64,000 bases of DNA from an endosymbiont of Galathealinum brachiosum (GTDB lineage: Bacteria; Pseudomonadota; Gammaproteobacteria; SZUA-229): NCBI GenBank assembly GCA_003349885.1, contig QFXC01000002.1, positions 67,850 to 131,849 of the forward strand. The letters are read 5' to 3'. Every line of letters begins with the position of its first letter. The first letter of the stretch is position 1. Positions 33,114-43,182 of this stretch are shown here, piece by piece. The position numbers and the translations under genes were made by a program. The notes beneath the pieces are model-generated. The model searched no databases and was not told the origin of the DNA. It was given only the letters and a program-made list of their open reading frames with translations.

Positions 33114-35768
33114 TTAATTAATCTCTAATTTTTCATCTAACTCATCTATTAGCGCGCGTATTCTTCCTGTCAGCTCAGCGTGTGTATATGGTTTTCGAAG
33201 CAAGGTATCACTAAATTGAGTTTGTTCTTTATTAGGTATAACATCTTCCGTATACCCTGAAGTCATCAGCACCTTGAGTTTAGGGTTGTTTTTCGTTGCC
33301 TGTTCCGCTAACTCATAACCACTCATTCCATTTGGCATAACAACATCACTAAATAGTAAGTCGATAGAGTGTTCTTTAGCAAGAATATCTAGCGCCTTTA
33401 TACCATCGCTTGCAGTTAACACTCTATAACCCTGCATTTCCAATATATCCTTAGCCAGATTTAATAACCCAGTTTCATCATCAACAACCAGGATAGTTTC
33501 GTGGCTCCGGGGAGTACTCTCTTTTGATATAATGTTTTCTACTACAGGTATCTCTTTTAATTCTGATTTAGGTAAATATATTATGAAAGAAGTACCAACA
33601 CCTTCTTCTGAATTGCACTTTATATAACCATTTGAACGTTTAACAAATCCATAAACCATCGCCAGCCCAAGCCCCGTACCTTTACCCTGATCTTTAGTAG
33701 TAAAAAATGGTTCAAAAACTCGTTCTGTTAAATTTTCTGGTATACCTACGCCATTATCAGTAACTGTTAATTTCACATATTTCCCGGGATTCAAGCCGGG
33801 AGTATGCTCACTATATTCTTTATTCAGTGTTACGTTCTCTGTTGCAATAATAAGTTTTCCGTGACCAGTTATTGCATCACGAGCATTGATACACAGATTA
33901 AGCACACTGTCTTTAAATTCTCCTGCATCAATTTCCGTTTTCCACAGTTCATCGAAAAAATGTTGTTCAATTTTAATCTCAGGTGTAATTGATCGTGAAA
34001 TCATATCAGTCATTGATTCAATCACATCGTTAATTTTAACAACTGATAATTGAGATGCCTGATTACGAGAAAAACCGAGTAATTGTTTTGTTAAGTTTGC
34101 TGCACGTTTTCCTGACTCATAAATACTTTTAATTCGTTTATGCGCTTTATCATGATCTTCTATTTGAAGCTCAAGTAATTCAAGATTACCAAGTATGACA
34201 CCTAGAAGGTTATTAAAATCATGAGCAATACCACCCGTAAGTTGACCTATAGCATCCATTTTCTGAACACGAATCAGTGATTTTTCAGCTTGCCTTCTAT
34301 CAGTTATATCACGCGCTATTCCTAAAACGCCTATTAACTCTCCAGCAGGTGAAAACATGGGTGTTTTAATCGTTTCAACCAGCTCTTTGTGTCCATCATT
34401 TGAAAAGGTCAACTCCTCTTCATTTATTGTCGGTTCACCAGCTGACATCGCTGCTTTATCATGTTTTCGGAAAAAATCGGCAATATCTTTATCAACAAAG
34501 TCATAATCGGTTTTCCCAATGAGGTCTGATTCACTAACACCAAATAAAAGCTCGAAACGCTCATTACAGGATAAATAAACACCATCAGGATCTTTCAACC
34601 AGATTAAATCAGGTAGAGTCTGCACTAATGTTTTCATGTGAGATTCACTATCACGAAAAGCTATTTCAGATTTTTTACGTTCTGTAATGTCTGTGAGAGA
34701 TTGAACCATTCCATCAATACTGTCTCCTAACTTAATAGCCGCTAGTGAAACAATAAACCATTTCTCAGTTTCAGGAAAAAACACAACGTGGTTATTTAAT
34801 GTTTTACAATCTTTGATAGCCTGGCACAGCTCACATGTTTCTTCTGTAACGTTAGGTGCATGAAAATAACGATGAACAGGCTTTTGAAATAATGCCTGAG
34901 CTGATTTATTCGCCATATCTTCAGCTGCATTATTAACCTGTGTAATTAACCCATGCCTATCAACCACTATTGCAGGATGAGGTATAGCATCATAACTATT
35001 TGAAGCTTGTGCCATTATTGAAAATGGTTCTTTTAAAGTGGTTTGAACTATAGCCTGGTAAATCATCCAGAATGATAGAAACTTAAATAAGTGACCAATA
35101 ACAAATGGTACACCATGAAAATCGGTATAAAGAGTAAAGAATAACTCTGCACATATTGTTAGCGTTAATGAAGCCAGTAAATAATGAAGTACCCTTGGTG
35201 TTAAAAGCTCTTTTTTAGAAAAATAGATAAAAATAGCCAGCAGCAGCAAGACAATAACCAGTATCTCAACCCCAATTTTAAATGCTGTTAAGCCCTCAGA
35301 GGTAAGCATAACGGGTGATGTTAAGGAAAATGACACCCAGATTATAACCAGGCTAAGTAAGCCACCTGAAACAAAGGCTAATTTAGCTTTAAGCTTTCGT
35401 TTTAAAAATATTGATGCTGATAGCAAGAGCAAGGCTTCGAAAAGACGGGTATAGATCCAAAAATGAAGCGTGACCTCTGAATCAGTAATATTAAAAAAGG
35501 GTATCCCATTTACAGTGAAGGTATGCCATGTATCAAGCATAGCCACCCAAAAATAACCCGTTCCAAGGTAAACAAGAAAATCATTATGCGTAAATCTTCG
35601 AGTGTTCCATGCTATTACTAGCATGAGCACTCCGACCATAACTGAAAAGAGTTCTGCCAGGGTATGAAATAATAAAACGCCATATTGCAAACGAATAACT
35701 GATAGACACAATACAAGGAATAAGGGCGTTATGAATGAAGCCGGGTTAATCTTAATTCTATTTAGCAT
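33114..35768 (-). CDS. MASE3-PAS-PAS hybrid sensor histidine kinase
   Basis: 884 aa. Domains in order: a seven-helix MASE3 membrane sensor (about 8-245), a PAS domain (about 258-368) with two CxxC-like Cys (CELCQAIKDC), a second PAS/PAC (about 375-495), HisKA with the phospho-acceptor His in GGIAHDFNN (near 515), HATPase (N-box NARDAI, G1 DNGVGIPEN, G2 GKGTGLGLAM) and a C-terminal REC domain (about 755-875, with VVDDE and SDVVMPNGMSG). The Cys pairs in PAS1 could sense redox state. It phosphorylates its own receiver; the final partner is not encoded nearby. Confidence 0.95.
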   Translation of the reverse strand: MLNRIKINPASFITPLFLVLCLSVIRLQYGVLLFHTLAELFSVMVGVLMLVIAWNTRRFTHNDFLVYLGTGYFWVAMLDTWHTFTVNGIPFFNITDSEVTLHFWIYTRLFEALLLLSASIFLKRKLKAKLAFVSGGLLSLVIIWVSFSLTSPVMLTSEGLTAFKIGVEILVIVLLLLAIFIYFSKKELLTPRVLHYLLASLTLTICAELFFTLYTDFHGVPFVIGHLFKFLSFWMIYQAIVQTTLKEPFSIMAQASNSYDAIPHPAIVVDRHGLITQVNNAAEDMANKSAQALFQKPVHRYFHAPNVTEETCELCQAIKDCKTLNNHVVFFPETEKWFIVSLAAIKLGDSIDGMVQSLTDITERKKSEIAFRDSESHMKTLVQTLPDLIWLKDPDGVYLSCNERFELLFGVSESDLIGKTDYDFVDKDIADFFRKHDKAAMSAGEPTINEEELTFSNDGHKELVETIKTPMFSPAGELIGVLGIARDITDRRQAEKSLIRVQKMDAIGQLTGGIAHDFNNLLGVILGNLELLELQIEDHDKAHKRIKSIYESGKRAANLTKQLLGFSRNQASQLSVVKINDVIESMTDMISRSITPEIKIEQHFFDELWKTEIDAGEFKDSVLNLCINARDAITGHGKLIIATENVTLNKEYSEHTPGLNPGKYVKLTVTDNGVGIPENLTERVFEPFFTTKDQGKGTGLGLAMVYGFVKRSNGYIKCNSEEGVGTSFIIYLPKSELKEIPVVENIISKESTPRSHETILVVDDETGLLNLAKDILEMQGYRVLTASDGIKALDILAKEHSIDLLFSDVVMPNGMSGYELAEQATKNNPKLKVLMTSGYTEDVIPNKEQTQFSDTLLRKPYTHAELTGRIRALIDELDEKLEIN

Positions 35769-36119
35769 TATTTTTTAAAATCGCGCAATAACTACAAATA
35801 TTTGATGTTTATGCTCTATAGCCCCCAATAAACAGTCATCATTATTAATAATAGATCACTTTAGTAGTAAATTCACCGTAACTCATTTACTTATAAAAAA
35901 TAACCACTTGAAGAGTAACTAATAACTCGCAACTGTACCTGTCAAACCACCCGTTAATACTCGGGTTATGGTTATTTTGAGAACTTAATCTTAACTTAAT
36001 TCAAACGTATATAAACCAACATCAGGGGCGCTGTTATACCTTATTAAAACCAATAAAATCAAAGAGATAACGCCCATATTCATAGAACGCCTAAATAGAT
36101 AATATTAATCAGAAAACTC

Positions 36120-36170
36120 ATTGGGGTAAGAGAACAATTGTCTCTAATATTAGGGGGTATGTTTTCTGAA
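36120..36170 (+). repeat. Dispersed repeat B, rearranged
   Basis: GGGGTAAGAGAACAATTGT, core CTAATATTAG, then GGGTATGTTTTCTG. The right-arm motif sits left of the core. Confidence 0.55.
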
Positions 36171-36197
36171 GCGGATTTTGTAACCAATTGTAACAAA

Positions 36198-36251
36198 TGG
36201 TGCCAGAGCACAATACTCTCTAATATTAGAAACAATTATGCTCTGGCACCT
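36198..36251 (+). repeat. Dispersed repeat B, full copy
   Basis: GGTGCCAGAGCACAAT (36199 on), TACTCT, core CTAATATTAG, then ATTATGCTCTGGCACC. One arm mismatch only. Confidence 0.9.
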
Positions 36252-36366
36252 GTCTTTGTAACACCTGAAAAACATGAAGAAAAGTATGCCTGTATTAAAT
36301 CTTCCTTTTTATTGCGTGAAGTTCAAACTATTATAAATAATTAGTTCATATTTCATCTATATTTGA

Positions 36367-37512
36367 TTATTTCATCACCCATACATTTGGCCATGCATTT
36401 TGACGAGCAGTTCTCTGTCGAGTAATAGTGTCATCTTGATTTACACCGGCAATACTATGCCTGATATCCTCATTTACATTTCCGTTTAAATAATAACTAT
36501 GCTCAACCATACCGGTCACAATTTTAGAACAATCAATCTGATGTACTTTTTGACTAAGCTGAGCCACTTTTTCAACTCCATTTAAGCCAAGTCGATCAGA
36601 ATTTTGTTTGGTATAATCAGATATGTACATAGCGACATCACCGCTATTATGATAAATATTTACATTTGTAGCCAGCTCCTGCAGCCTTGCTAACGGTTTC
36701 CCTTTTTCTAATGCGTCATCATCTACATCAGGTGAGCACATAAATATTTGATCAAACAGTCGAGGCAGTCTCATGCCATGATTAAATTCGATTAAACGCT
36801 TTAAAGTGTTTTGTAACACATAATTACCCATAGAATGGCATAACAGGTGCACTTCCTGATTACATAACATCACACCATCTTCACGTGTTCTCTCCTTCAT
36901 CAGAAAATCTCGTAATTTTAATATGCCTCGACCAAAGGCGCTGCCAGAGAACTCCGCATCTGCACGATCTGATTTATAAGAATATATAGGGTATTTTTGA
37001 CCATCGGAAGGCCATGAGAATAAGATTACAACAACTTCTTTACCATCAACCTTTTTACTATCAACATTTAACGTAGTTTGTAATGCCATAGCTGATGCAA
37101 CGGCATCTTCCCAACTAACACTATATCCGTGGATATATATAACCACATCACAACTTTTACTCATTTTTTTCTTTAATGAAAGAAATGTTTGCACTGAACC
37201 CAATTTATTATTCTTTTGCGAAATATCAGGTATATCTGTATCAAGGCCATCCTCAATAGCATGAATAGTTACATTTTTTATTTGCGAAAGATAATAATCA
37301 CTAAGGTCAACACCATTACCTACACCGTAATCTAATTTATCTTTTAAACATTCATTTATTTTTTTATCGTCAAGATTATCAAGTGTAACTCGACCAAAAC
37401 GTAAATTCTCGCCTCCATCACTACTCGGTTTTGATCCATAGCTATCTGGGTTATTTCTTTTCTTACCGGTATGAGCACGGTTAGTTGCATAAAACAGTTC
37501 AATTTTTTTCAT
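36367..37512 (-). CDS. DUF900-like alpha/beta hydrolase
   Basis: About 381 aa, no signal peptide. DUF900 pattern: an N-terminal FYATNRA, a FGRVTLD element, VVIYIHGYSVSWEDAVA for the first hydrolase strand and oxyanion region, VVVILFSWPSDGQ, the nucleophile elbow LLCHSMGN, then MCSPDVDDDA and DVAMYISDYTKQNSDRLG for the acid. H335 or nearby (EHSYYLN) would be the catalytic His. Ser hydrolase of unknown substrate. The open frame extends to a GTG at 37527; I use the ATG at 37512. It lies 69 bp after a related gene. Confidence 0.85.
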   Translation of the reverse strand: MKKIELFYATNRAHTGKKRNNPDSYGSKPSSDGGENLRFGRVTLDNLDDKKINECLKDKLDYGVGNGVDLSDYYLSQIKNVTIHAIEDGLDTDIPDISQKNNKLGSVQTFLSLKKKMSKSCDVVIYIHGYSVSWEDAVASAMALQTTLNVDSKKVDGKEVVVILFSWPSDGQKYPIYSYKSDRADAEFSGSAFGRGILKLRDFLMKERTREDGVMLCNQEVHLLCHSMGNYVLQNTLKRLIEFNHGMRLPRLFDQIFMCSPDVDDDALEKGKPLARLQELATNVNIYHNSGDVAMYISDYTKQNSDRLGLNGVEKVAQLSQKVHQIDCSKIVTGMVEHSYYLNGNVNEDIRHSIAGVNQDDTITRQRTARQNAWPNVWVMK

Positions 37513-37580
37513 TTTTATTTTACTCACAAGTAATAGTATTTATCTGAATTAAGAAGCAATAAAGTATCTAGTAATTAAGT

Positions 37581-38861
37581 CTAAAAATCGTCAAAATCAG
37601 GATCAGGTCCATCATCTATTCCATCTCTATAAGGGTCTACAAATGCTTTCAACGACGAAATCAGGCAATCCCACTCATCAGACCACTGGCATAAATCTGG
37701 ATCTTCGACAATAAGATCTGGTTTATAAATATTAGGGATGGTCTTCATACAGGCAAAACCTGCTGCTTTATTTCCTTTTTTATTAGGTAAGCCATCCTTC
37801 TTGCCAGCAAGAATTCGAGTAAATAAATCTACTACATATTGATCAATTTCTAGCGGGTCATAACTTCCTTTATAATCTCTACCCTGGCCAGGACAGGTAA
37901 ATATTTCATGCTTATTCTCAATGCCACGTCCATCTGTAAAATCAATATATTTAACTGTGTTATTAATATATCCCTGATGATTACGCTTCGCACGAATTGT
38001 TGTCGAACTCCCCATTCTTTCGATATCAAGTATTCTCTGCGACAATCGATAAACAGAAGACGCACCTAAAACCACATCATACTTATTAATTGTTATATAC
38101 AGATCCTGAGTTACATAACCATAAAGCACAGGTATCCATGATGAATGATCAGACGCTTTAATATCGGCCTGATGACAAATGATATTTTTAAAAATAAGCG
38201 GAAGAGCACCCTTATCAGCTATTGTTCGTTTTAGTAAATAGTTACCCATGCTATGAACAATCATTGTCATCTGCGATGATTTCACATGAGGGCGAAGATG
38301 AGTATTAATTAATTTCAGTGCAGCATAAAAATCAGTTGTTGAAGCTTCAGCATTAATTCGCGCCGGCTTATAGTTAGTATAATAATCATCAAGCATTTTT
38401 TTCAACTCACCCGCTGCAAAGCTAACTAAGCTGGGTCGGGCAGCGTAACCAATAGTTGATATAAGATATTGTTTAAGCTGTGCTTTAATATCTTTTTTAT
38501 CGAATGACTTAATGGGATTAGGACGGGATGGCCATGAAAACAACACCACATTGACGCCATGAATTTTATTAAGCTTATGCGCTTTTTCAATTGTTTCACT
38601 CACATCCTGATGAAAGCCATGTAAAAAAACAACCCAGGGCTTAGCTAGCTCTTCTTCAGAAATAGAGTTAAATAAATCTTGCTCTTTACCTTTAGGGTAA
38701 AAATTGATTTTTTGATAATCACCTTCAGCTAAACCCGTGTAAATAGCATCCTTCTGGTTGCCAGGTTTACGAAGCTTTGTAAGTATCTGCTCGTGACTAA
38801 GTGTCACTACACCGGTTTTTGGCGTTTTCTTTAACGTTCTGTTGGTAATATAAACTAACAT
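37581..38861 (-). CDS. Second DUF900-like alpha/beta hydrolase
   Basis: About 426 aa. MLVYITNR, WVVFLHGFHQDVSETIEKA, VNVVLFSWPSRPNP and the elbow MIVHSMGNYLLK align with the downstream DUF900 protein, but the C-terminal half has grown (EIFTCPGQGRDY, then LCQWSDEWDCLI with two Cys). It ends acidic (DDGPDPDFDDF). The ATG at 38861 has GGGGG eight bases upstream; a TTG at 38876 is in frame but less likely. Two diverged hydrolases in tandem suggest a lipase- or esterase-type pair, possibly acting on the same lipid. Confidence 0.82.
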   Translation of the reverse strand: MLVYITNRTLKKTPKTGVVTLSHEQILTKLRKPGNQKDAIYTGLAEGDYQKINFYPKGKEQDLFNSISEEELAKPWVVFLHGFHQDVSETIEKAHKLNKIHGVNVVLFSWPSRPNPIKSFDKKDIKAQLKQYLISTIGYAARPSLVSFAAGELKKMLDDYYTNYKPARINAEASTTDFYAALKLINTHLRPHVKSSQMTMIVHSMGNYLLKRTIADKGALPLIFKNIICHQADIKASDHSSWIPVLYGYVTQDLYITINKYDVVLGASSVYRLSQRILDIERMGSSTTIRAKRNHQGYINNTVKYIDFTDGRGIENKHEIFTCPGQGRDYKGSYDPLEIDQYVVDLFTRILAGKKDGLPNKKGNKAAGFACMKTIPNIYKPDLIVEDPDLCQWSDEWDCLISSLKAFVDPYRDGIDDGPDPDFDDF

Positions 38862-39223
38862 TGACTGAACCCCCAATATTCAAGACATTAATTTCACTGA
38901 TCATATCAATCGAAGTAATTTGATCAGGACAAAAATATCAGAGAAGAATGGAGCTCAGTTTAAGAAACTGAGAAATAATATTTATTATCTTTAAGTCTCA
39001 TTAGTAAAATTTATAACTAGTGGGACAGACTTCCATGACAAAACTCAAGACAATATGATATTACAATCATCTGTACCGTCCTTGAGCAGGAAGAGTAATC
39101 CCCTCTTTATAAAAAGTCCAGTTAAACATAAGCATTAACAATAAGAACATATCTTTTATTTTTTATTTCAAGGAAATGACTTAATAGTAAGAAGAAGACA
39201 AATTGGACTTCCCCTCTTGTTAA
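38862..39223. other. Intergenic region upstream of the DUF900 pair
   Basis: About 360 bp. No gene supported. It should contain the promoter of the minus-strand hydrolase pair. The octamer CCCCTCTT occurs twice (near 39099 and 39211) with AAGTCCA and TGGACTT inside, which may be a small insertion scar. Confidence 0.4.
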
Positions 39224-39453
39224 TTAGTTGATTTTACGCCTCGTAAATCCTACTAAAGCTATTAAGCCTGACCAAATAACCATAGCGTAGTAGGAATAAA
39301 AACATTTCTCAAACCATCAGAATCGGGTATTGCACAGCCAATATCACTATCTATTACATTACCTTCAGGCAATAATTGATTGCAACTGATGGTATCACCT
39401 GCCTGTACCCCATCAGGTGTATTGTTAATAGCATTAAAAATGCCCTGATACAT
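39224..39453 (-). pseudogene. Broken PEP-CTERM-type protein remnant
   Basis: On the minus strand a 63-codon frame ends FIPTTLWLFGQA and stops. One base off, the sequence goes on as SGLIALVGFTRRKIN and stop. Put together they give a full VPLPA/PEP-CTERM sorting signal: Pro, then WLFGSGLIALVGF and a basic RRK end. A single G has been lost at TTTGGTCAGG. The upstream part (TPDGVQAGDTISCNQLLPEG) is too short for a full protein. PEP-CTERM proteins are processed by an exosortase, which is not in this window. Confidence 0.75.
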
Positions 39454-39499
39454 CCTAAACAGTTTTTAGCTCTATATCAGAAATATTCCGTATATATAA

Positions 39500-39560
39500 A
39501 CCAGAAAAACCAGAATCAAATCTCAATTATTTCTAATATTAGAGATCTGACCTGGTTTTT
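39500..39560 (+). repeat. Dispersed repeat B, degenerate
   Basis: ACCAGAATCAAATCTCAATT, core CTAATATTAG, then AGATCTGACCTGGTT. The outer ends pair as AACCAG/CTGGTT-type arms. It lies next to the PEP-CTERM remnant and 24 bp after a kinase stop. Confidence 0.5.
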
Positions 39561-39583
39561 CAGTTTTTCAAAATTAAATTATT

Positions 39584-42190
39584 TTACGACAGCTGATTAC
39601 GAAGTTTTCTCAATAATTCATTTTTATTGTAGGGTTTAGTCAGCCTTTCATTATATAAATCCTGATCAAAATAATTTTCCTCTGATTTATTAATAAAACC
39701 ACTCACTATCTGGATTTTTATTTTAGGGTACTTATCCTTTATTACCCAGGCCAACTCATAACCACTCATTTTTGGCATTATTACATCGGTTAACACCAGT
39801 TCTATTGATTCAGAATTAGAACTTAATATATTAAGCGCTTCATCAGCATTTAAAGCTGTAAACACTTTATAACCGACTGACTCAAGTATATTTGACGCCA
39901 GAATTAACAATGATTTCTCATCATCAACAATTAGAATAGTTTCATTCCCATTTAAACTATCTCCTTCTATAAAATCCGCAATTTCTTTTTTATCATTACC
40001 TGATTCTTTGTCACTACGCGGGAAATAGAGCGATATACGAGTACCAATTCCTGGTTCTGAATATACATGAATAGTTCCTTTAGACTGTTGCACAAAACCA
40101 TACACCTGACTTAAACCAAGCCCCGTTCCACCTTGCCCTTTTGTTGTATAGAAAGGGTCAAATATTCTACCCTGCACATCATCAGACATGCCATGACCAG
40201 TATCACTTATGGTTAACATGACGTATTCACCCGGTTTTATATCAATTTGATTTTGATTTTGATTTTGAATATAAATATTTTGAGTTGTGATGGTCAACAC
40301 CCCACCATCTGGCATGGCATGTTTAGAATTAATAGACATATTCAAAACAGCATCTTCAAGTAAGTTTTTATCAATACAAACAGGCCATATTTCATTAGCC
40401 AACTCGACCCTTAATTCAATTGCTACCGTCAGTGTTTTTTCCAACATTGATCGCTCGCCAAGAATCAGGTCATTAATATTGGCGACAACCACATCCTGAC
40501 TACCACCTTTACGGGAAAAATTAAGCAATTTTGAAGTCAGATTTTTAGCCCTTTCAGCAGCCACATAAATCTCTGAAACATAATTATAAAACTTATCCTC
40601 TTTATCTATTCCAAGTTTCAACAATTCAGTATAACCAAGAATAACACCCAGCATATTATTGAAATCATGAGCTACACCACCTGTTAACTGCCCTAATGCA
40701 TCCATTTTTTGTGAATGACGAATAATTTCATCTTTATCCAGTTGTGCAGTAATATCATCTATTCTTATTACAGCACCTATTGTTTCACCTTCACTTAAAG
40801 GATAGATAGTCAAATCATATGTTTTTTTATAACTTCCTTTTTTAAATTTAACTTTGCGTATTATATTTGGATCACCACCTAAAATTACAGCACTAATTTG
40901 ATTATCATATTCTTTAAGCAATAACATTACATCATAGAGATTATGGTTAACCGCCTGCTCTTCAGTATGACCCGATAATTCCTGAGCCTGCTCATTCCAG
41001 ATAATAATATTCTTATTAACATCAATACCAATCAATACAGAAGGCATTGAATCAACTGTATTTTGTAAATGACTCTTTAATAATTTTTTCTCTTTTTCAA
41101 GTGCCTCTGACATTTCATTAAATGACAAAGCTAAATAACCGATTTCATCCATCTCAGAAACTTCATTTCTAAGACCCGATTCACCTCTTCGTATACGTTT
41201 AGCAACATCAGCCATGCGTATGAGAGGCAATGTCAATTTCCCTGACAAAAATACTGCAGCAGCTATAATGAACAAAGAAAACACAAATGTTATAAAAAAT
41301 GCGTATTTAACAAACGTATAAGTTGGCCCATAGATCTGACTTAAATCTTTTTTGGAAATTACCCCCCAGCCAGTTCTGGGTAAATAAGTATATGCTGCCA
41401 ATACAGGAATATTTCGATAGTCATTACTTTCAATTACTCCCGTTTTACCATTAGCTGCATTCACAGCGGGTAAGGCAGTTATTTTTAATTTAAGAGATGA
41501 CTCTGATGAATGCCTCAATTCATTCAAAGCAAGAGCGCTGCTATTAACAATTAATATTTCACCTGTAGCTCCCATTGCTGTGTTTTCTTTGATAATTTTA
41601 AACAACGAATAATCAAGCGATATCCTCGCAACAAGAACATAATTCATTTCTTTATCAATATCATTATTATATACAGGAATAGAAAAACTCATCGATGTCT
41701 TGTTTAGCGTGTCCGAATAATAAACATCTTTAATGTATTCTTTTTTAGTACGTATAACCTCAGAAAAATACAAATCATCAGACTTATTTTTATTTTCTTG
41801 ATCAGAATCCGTTGATACAAATATACTGCCAGATCTTTTATCAATCATAAATATTTCTTCGTATGACTCATACTTATCACGATAAACCTTCAATATATTC
41901 CTTAAATCATTTTTAATATGAGAAGATGTATTTTTATTTTCAAATAAATATTGTTGCGTGACTGAAGACATAGCATAAACATCGCCTACTCTTTCAGTAA
42001 GCCATTGATTTATTTGTTGAACTTTTAAATCTCGAATCGCAACAAGATGCGACAAATTTTCAGCTTTTATAGCATTAAGATGTTGCAAGAAAAAAACTGT
42101 AGAAAATAAAATAACCGGTAAAATCCCAACAATAGACAGCCAAAACATTTGGCGAGAACGTATTGATTTAAATTTAAACATTGAAAACAT
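39584..42190 (-). CDS. dCache-HAMP-PAS hybrid sensor histidine kinase
   Basis: 868 aa. N-terminal membrane segment (about 15-35), periplasmic double-Cache sensor (about 40-290), second membrane segment (about 292-315), HAMP (about 318-370), PAS (about 380-480), HisKA with GGVAHDFNN (near 510), HATPase (SINSKHAM, DTGHGMSDD, GGTGLGLSQV) and REC (about 745-865, VDDE, TDVIMPKMSG). A short QNQNQNQ run near residue 640 comes from a small tandem repeat in the DNA (around 40255-40275). It begins 5 bp after the gene of a solute-binding protein, which probably presents a ligand to the Cache domain or shares the sensory task. Confidence 0.95.
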   Translation of the reverse strand: MFSMFKFKSIRSRQMFWLSIVGILPVILFSTVFFLQHLNAIKAENLSHLVAIRDLKVQQINQWLTERVGDVYAMSSVTQQYLFENKNTSSHIKNDLRNILKVYRDKYESYEEIFMIDKRSGSIFVSTDSDQENKNKSDDLYFSEVIRTKKEYIKDVYYSDTLNKTSMSFSIPVYNNDIDKEMNYVLVARISLDYSLFKIIKENTAMGATGEILIVNSSALALNELRHSSESSLKLKITALPAVNAANGKTGVIESNDYRNIPVLAAYTYLPRTGWGVISKKDLSQIYGPTYTFVKYAFFITFVFSLFIIAAAVFLSGKLTLPLIRMADVAKRIRRGESGLRNEVSEMDEIGYLALSFNEMSEALEKEKKLLKSHLQNTVDSMPSVLIGIDVNKNIIIWNEQAQELSGHTEEQAVNHNLYDVMLLLKEYDNQISAVILGGDPNIIRKVKFKKGSYKKTYDLTIYPLSEGETIGAVIRIDDITAQLDKDEIIRHSQKMDALGQLTGGVAHDFNNMLGVILGYTELLKLGIDKEDKFYNYVSEIYVAAERAKNLTSKLLNFSRKGGSQDVVVANINDLILGERSMLEKTLTVAIELRVELANEIWPVCIDKNLLEDAVLNMSINSKHAMPDGGVLTITTQNIYIQNQNQNQIDIKPGEYVMLTISDTGHGMSDDVQGRIFDPFYTTKGQGGTGLGLSQVYGFVQQSKGTIHVYSEPGIGTRISLYFPRSDKESGNDKKEIADFIEGDSLNGNETILIVDDEKSLLILASNILESVGYKVFTALNADEALNILSSNSESIELVLTDVIMPKMSGYELAWVIKDKYPKIKIQIVSGFINKSEENYFDQDLYNERLTKPYNKNELLRKLRNQLS

Positions 42191-42195
42191 TCTTA

Positions 42196-43182
42196 TTATT
42201 TTATTCCTTCAACCACTTCATTAGAAAAAAAACTATCAGTATCAACTCTATTATTTATTAACCCTCTATCAAGCATAAAATCTATAATCACCTGAGAGTA
42301 CTTATAGATATTACTCTTACTTTCAGGCTTGAATATTTTTTTGTTTTGTTGCAAACCTGGAGCAATCAACTGAGTCAAACCTCTTTTATACTCCTCAACA
42401 GTAATGTTTTTTTCAGCAGCAACAATTTTTGCCGCGTCATCAACATCTAACTCAACCGCATCAAACCAGGCTTTAGCAATATTAATGACATCTTTTTTAT
42501 TTTTATTATAAAAACCCTCTTCAAATACAAGCACGTCAATTATTTCATAAGGAATATCTTTAGAACTAAACAAAAGATTTGCCTTATTGTGATTAATTAA
42601 TGTTGTTGCATCAGGGTTATAACATACCAAAGCATCAATTTTTTTATTACTAAAAGCGGATATCCAGTCTTCACCCTTAACTTGAACCAGTTCTATATCT
42701 GATGATTTGATCAGGTTATTCCGTAACGCTCGATGCAGCAAAAACTCACCGACTAAGGTTCCTTCAAAGCCAATACGTTTACCTTTAATTTGATCGATTC
42801 TTTCGATTGACTCCTGCCCAATAATCATGTCTCCCCCCATAGAAAAGTCGACCACCAATACCGCTTTAAGAGGATATCCAGATTGATGCAGGTTAACCGC
42901 CTCATCTAATGTAAAGCCAGCCCCCTGTAATCGACCTTCTCGCATGGCCTGCATTTCATCTTCAGCCGATTTAAATCGATCAACTTTCACATTTACGCCA
43001 TGCTTGAGAAAAAAGCCCTTGTGTTCAGCAATACGTAAAGGATCATATCCGGTCCAGTCATTGAGGCCGATATGTATAGTGCCATTACCAGGGGATAAAA
43101 GAAGATAGGAAATAAACAGCGATGCGACTACAACAATCCAAAAAAGAGAAGTAAATATGGATTTAGAATTGTTTTGGATCAT
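42196..43182 (-). CDS. NitT/TauT-type solute-binding protein paired with a kinase
   Basis: 328 aa, membrane-anchored by a hydrophobic segment at about 12-30. The fold is the ABC-type periplasmic binding protein of the NMT1/SsuA class: IHIGLNDWTGYDPLRIAEHKGFFLKHG, then DEMQAMREGRLQGAGFTLDEAVNL, then LVVDFSMGGDMIIG and GKRIGFEGTLVGEF. No permease or ATPase gene is adjacent. Instead the gene is followed after 5 bp by a hybrid kinase, so the protein likely feeds a signal system rather than transport. The ligand would be a small organic sulfonate, amine or aromatic of the SsuA type (inference). Confidence 0.9.
   Translation of the reverse strand: MIQNNSKSIFTSLFWIVVVASLFISYLLLSPGNGTIHIGLNDWTGYDPLRIAEHKGFFLKHGVNVKVDRFKSAEDEMQAMREGRLQGAGFTLDEAVNLHQSGYPLKAVLVVDFSMGGDMIIGQESIERIDQIKGKRIGFEGTLVGEFLLHRALRNNLIKSSDIELVQVKGEDWISAFSNKKIDALVCYNPDATTLINHNKANLLFSSKDIPYEIIDVLVFEEGFYNKNKKDVINIAKAWFDAVELDVDDAAKIVAAEKNITVEEYKRGLTQLIAPGLQQNKKIFKPESKSNIYKYSQVIIDFMLDRGLINNRVDTDSFFSNEVVEGIK

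Larger units (their letters stand above)
35769..36366. other. Intergenic region with repeats B and D
   Basis: About 600 bp, no gene supported. A degenerate D copy around 35905-35955, a rearranged B copy at 36120-36170 and a clean B copy at 36198-36251. The 68-codon frame at 36138-36344 is made of repeat sequence. Confidence 0.55.

Noticed and set aside
36138..36344. 68-codon plus-strand frame
   Set aside because: Runs through two copies of repeat B and has no domain or ribosome site.
40255..40275. Short tandem TTGATTT repeat
   Set aside because: Three units inside the kinase gene, coding for QNQNQNQ in a loop; in frame and probably harmless.
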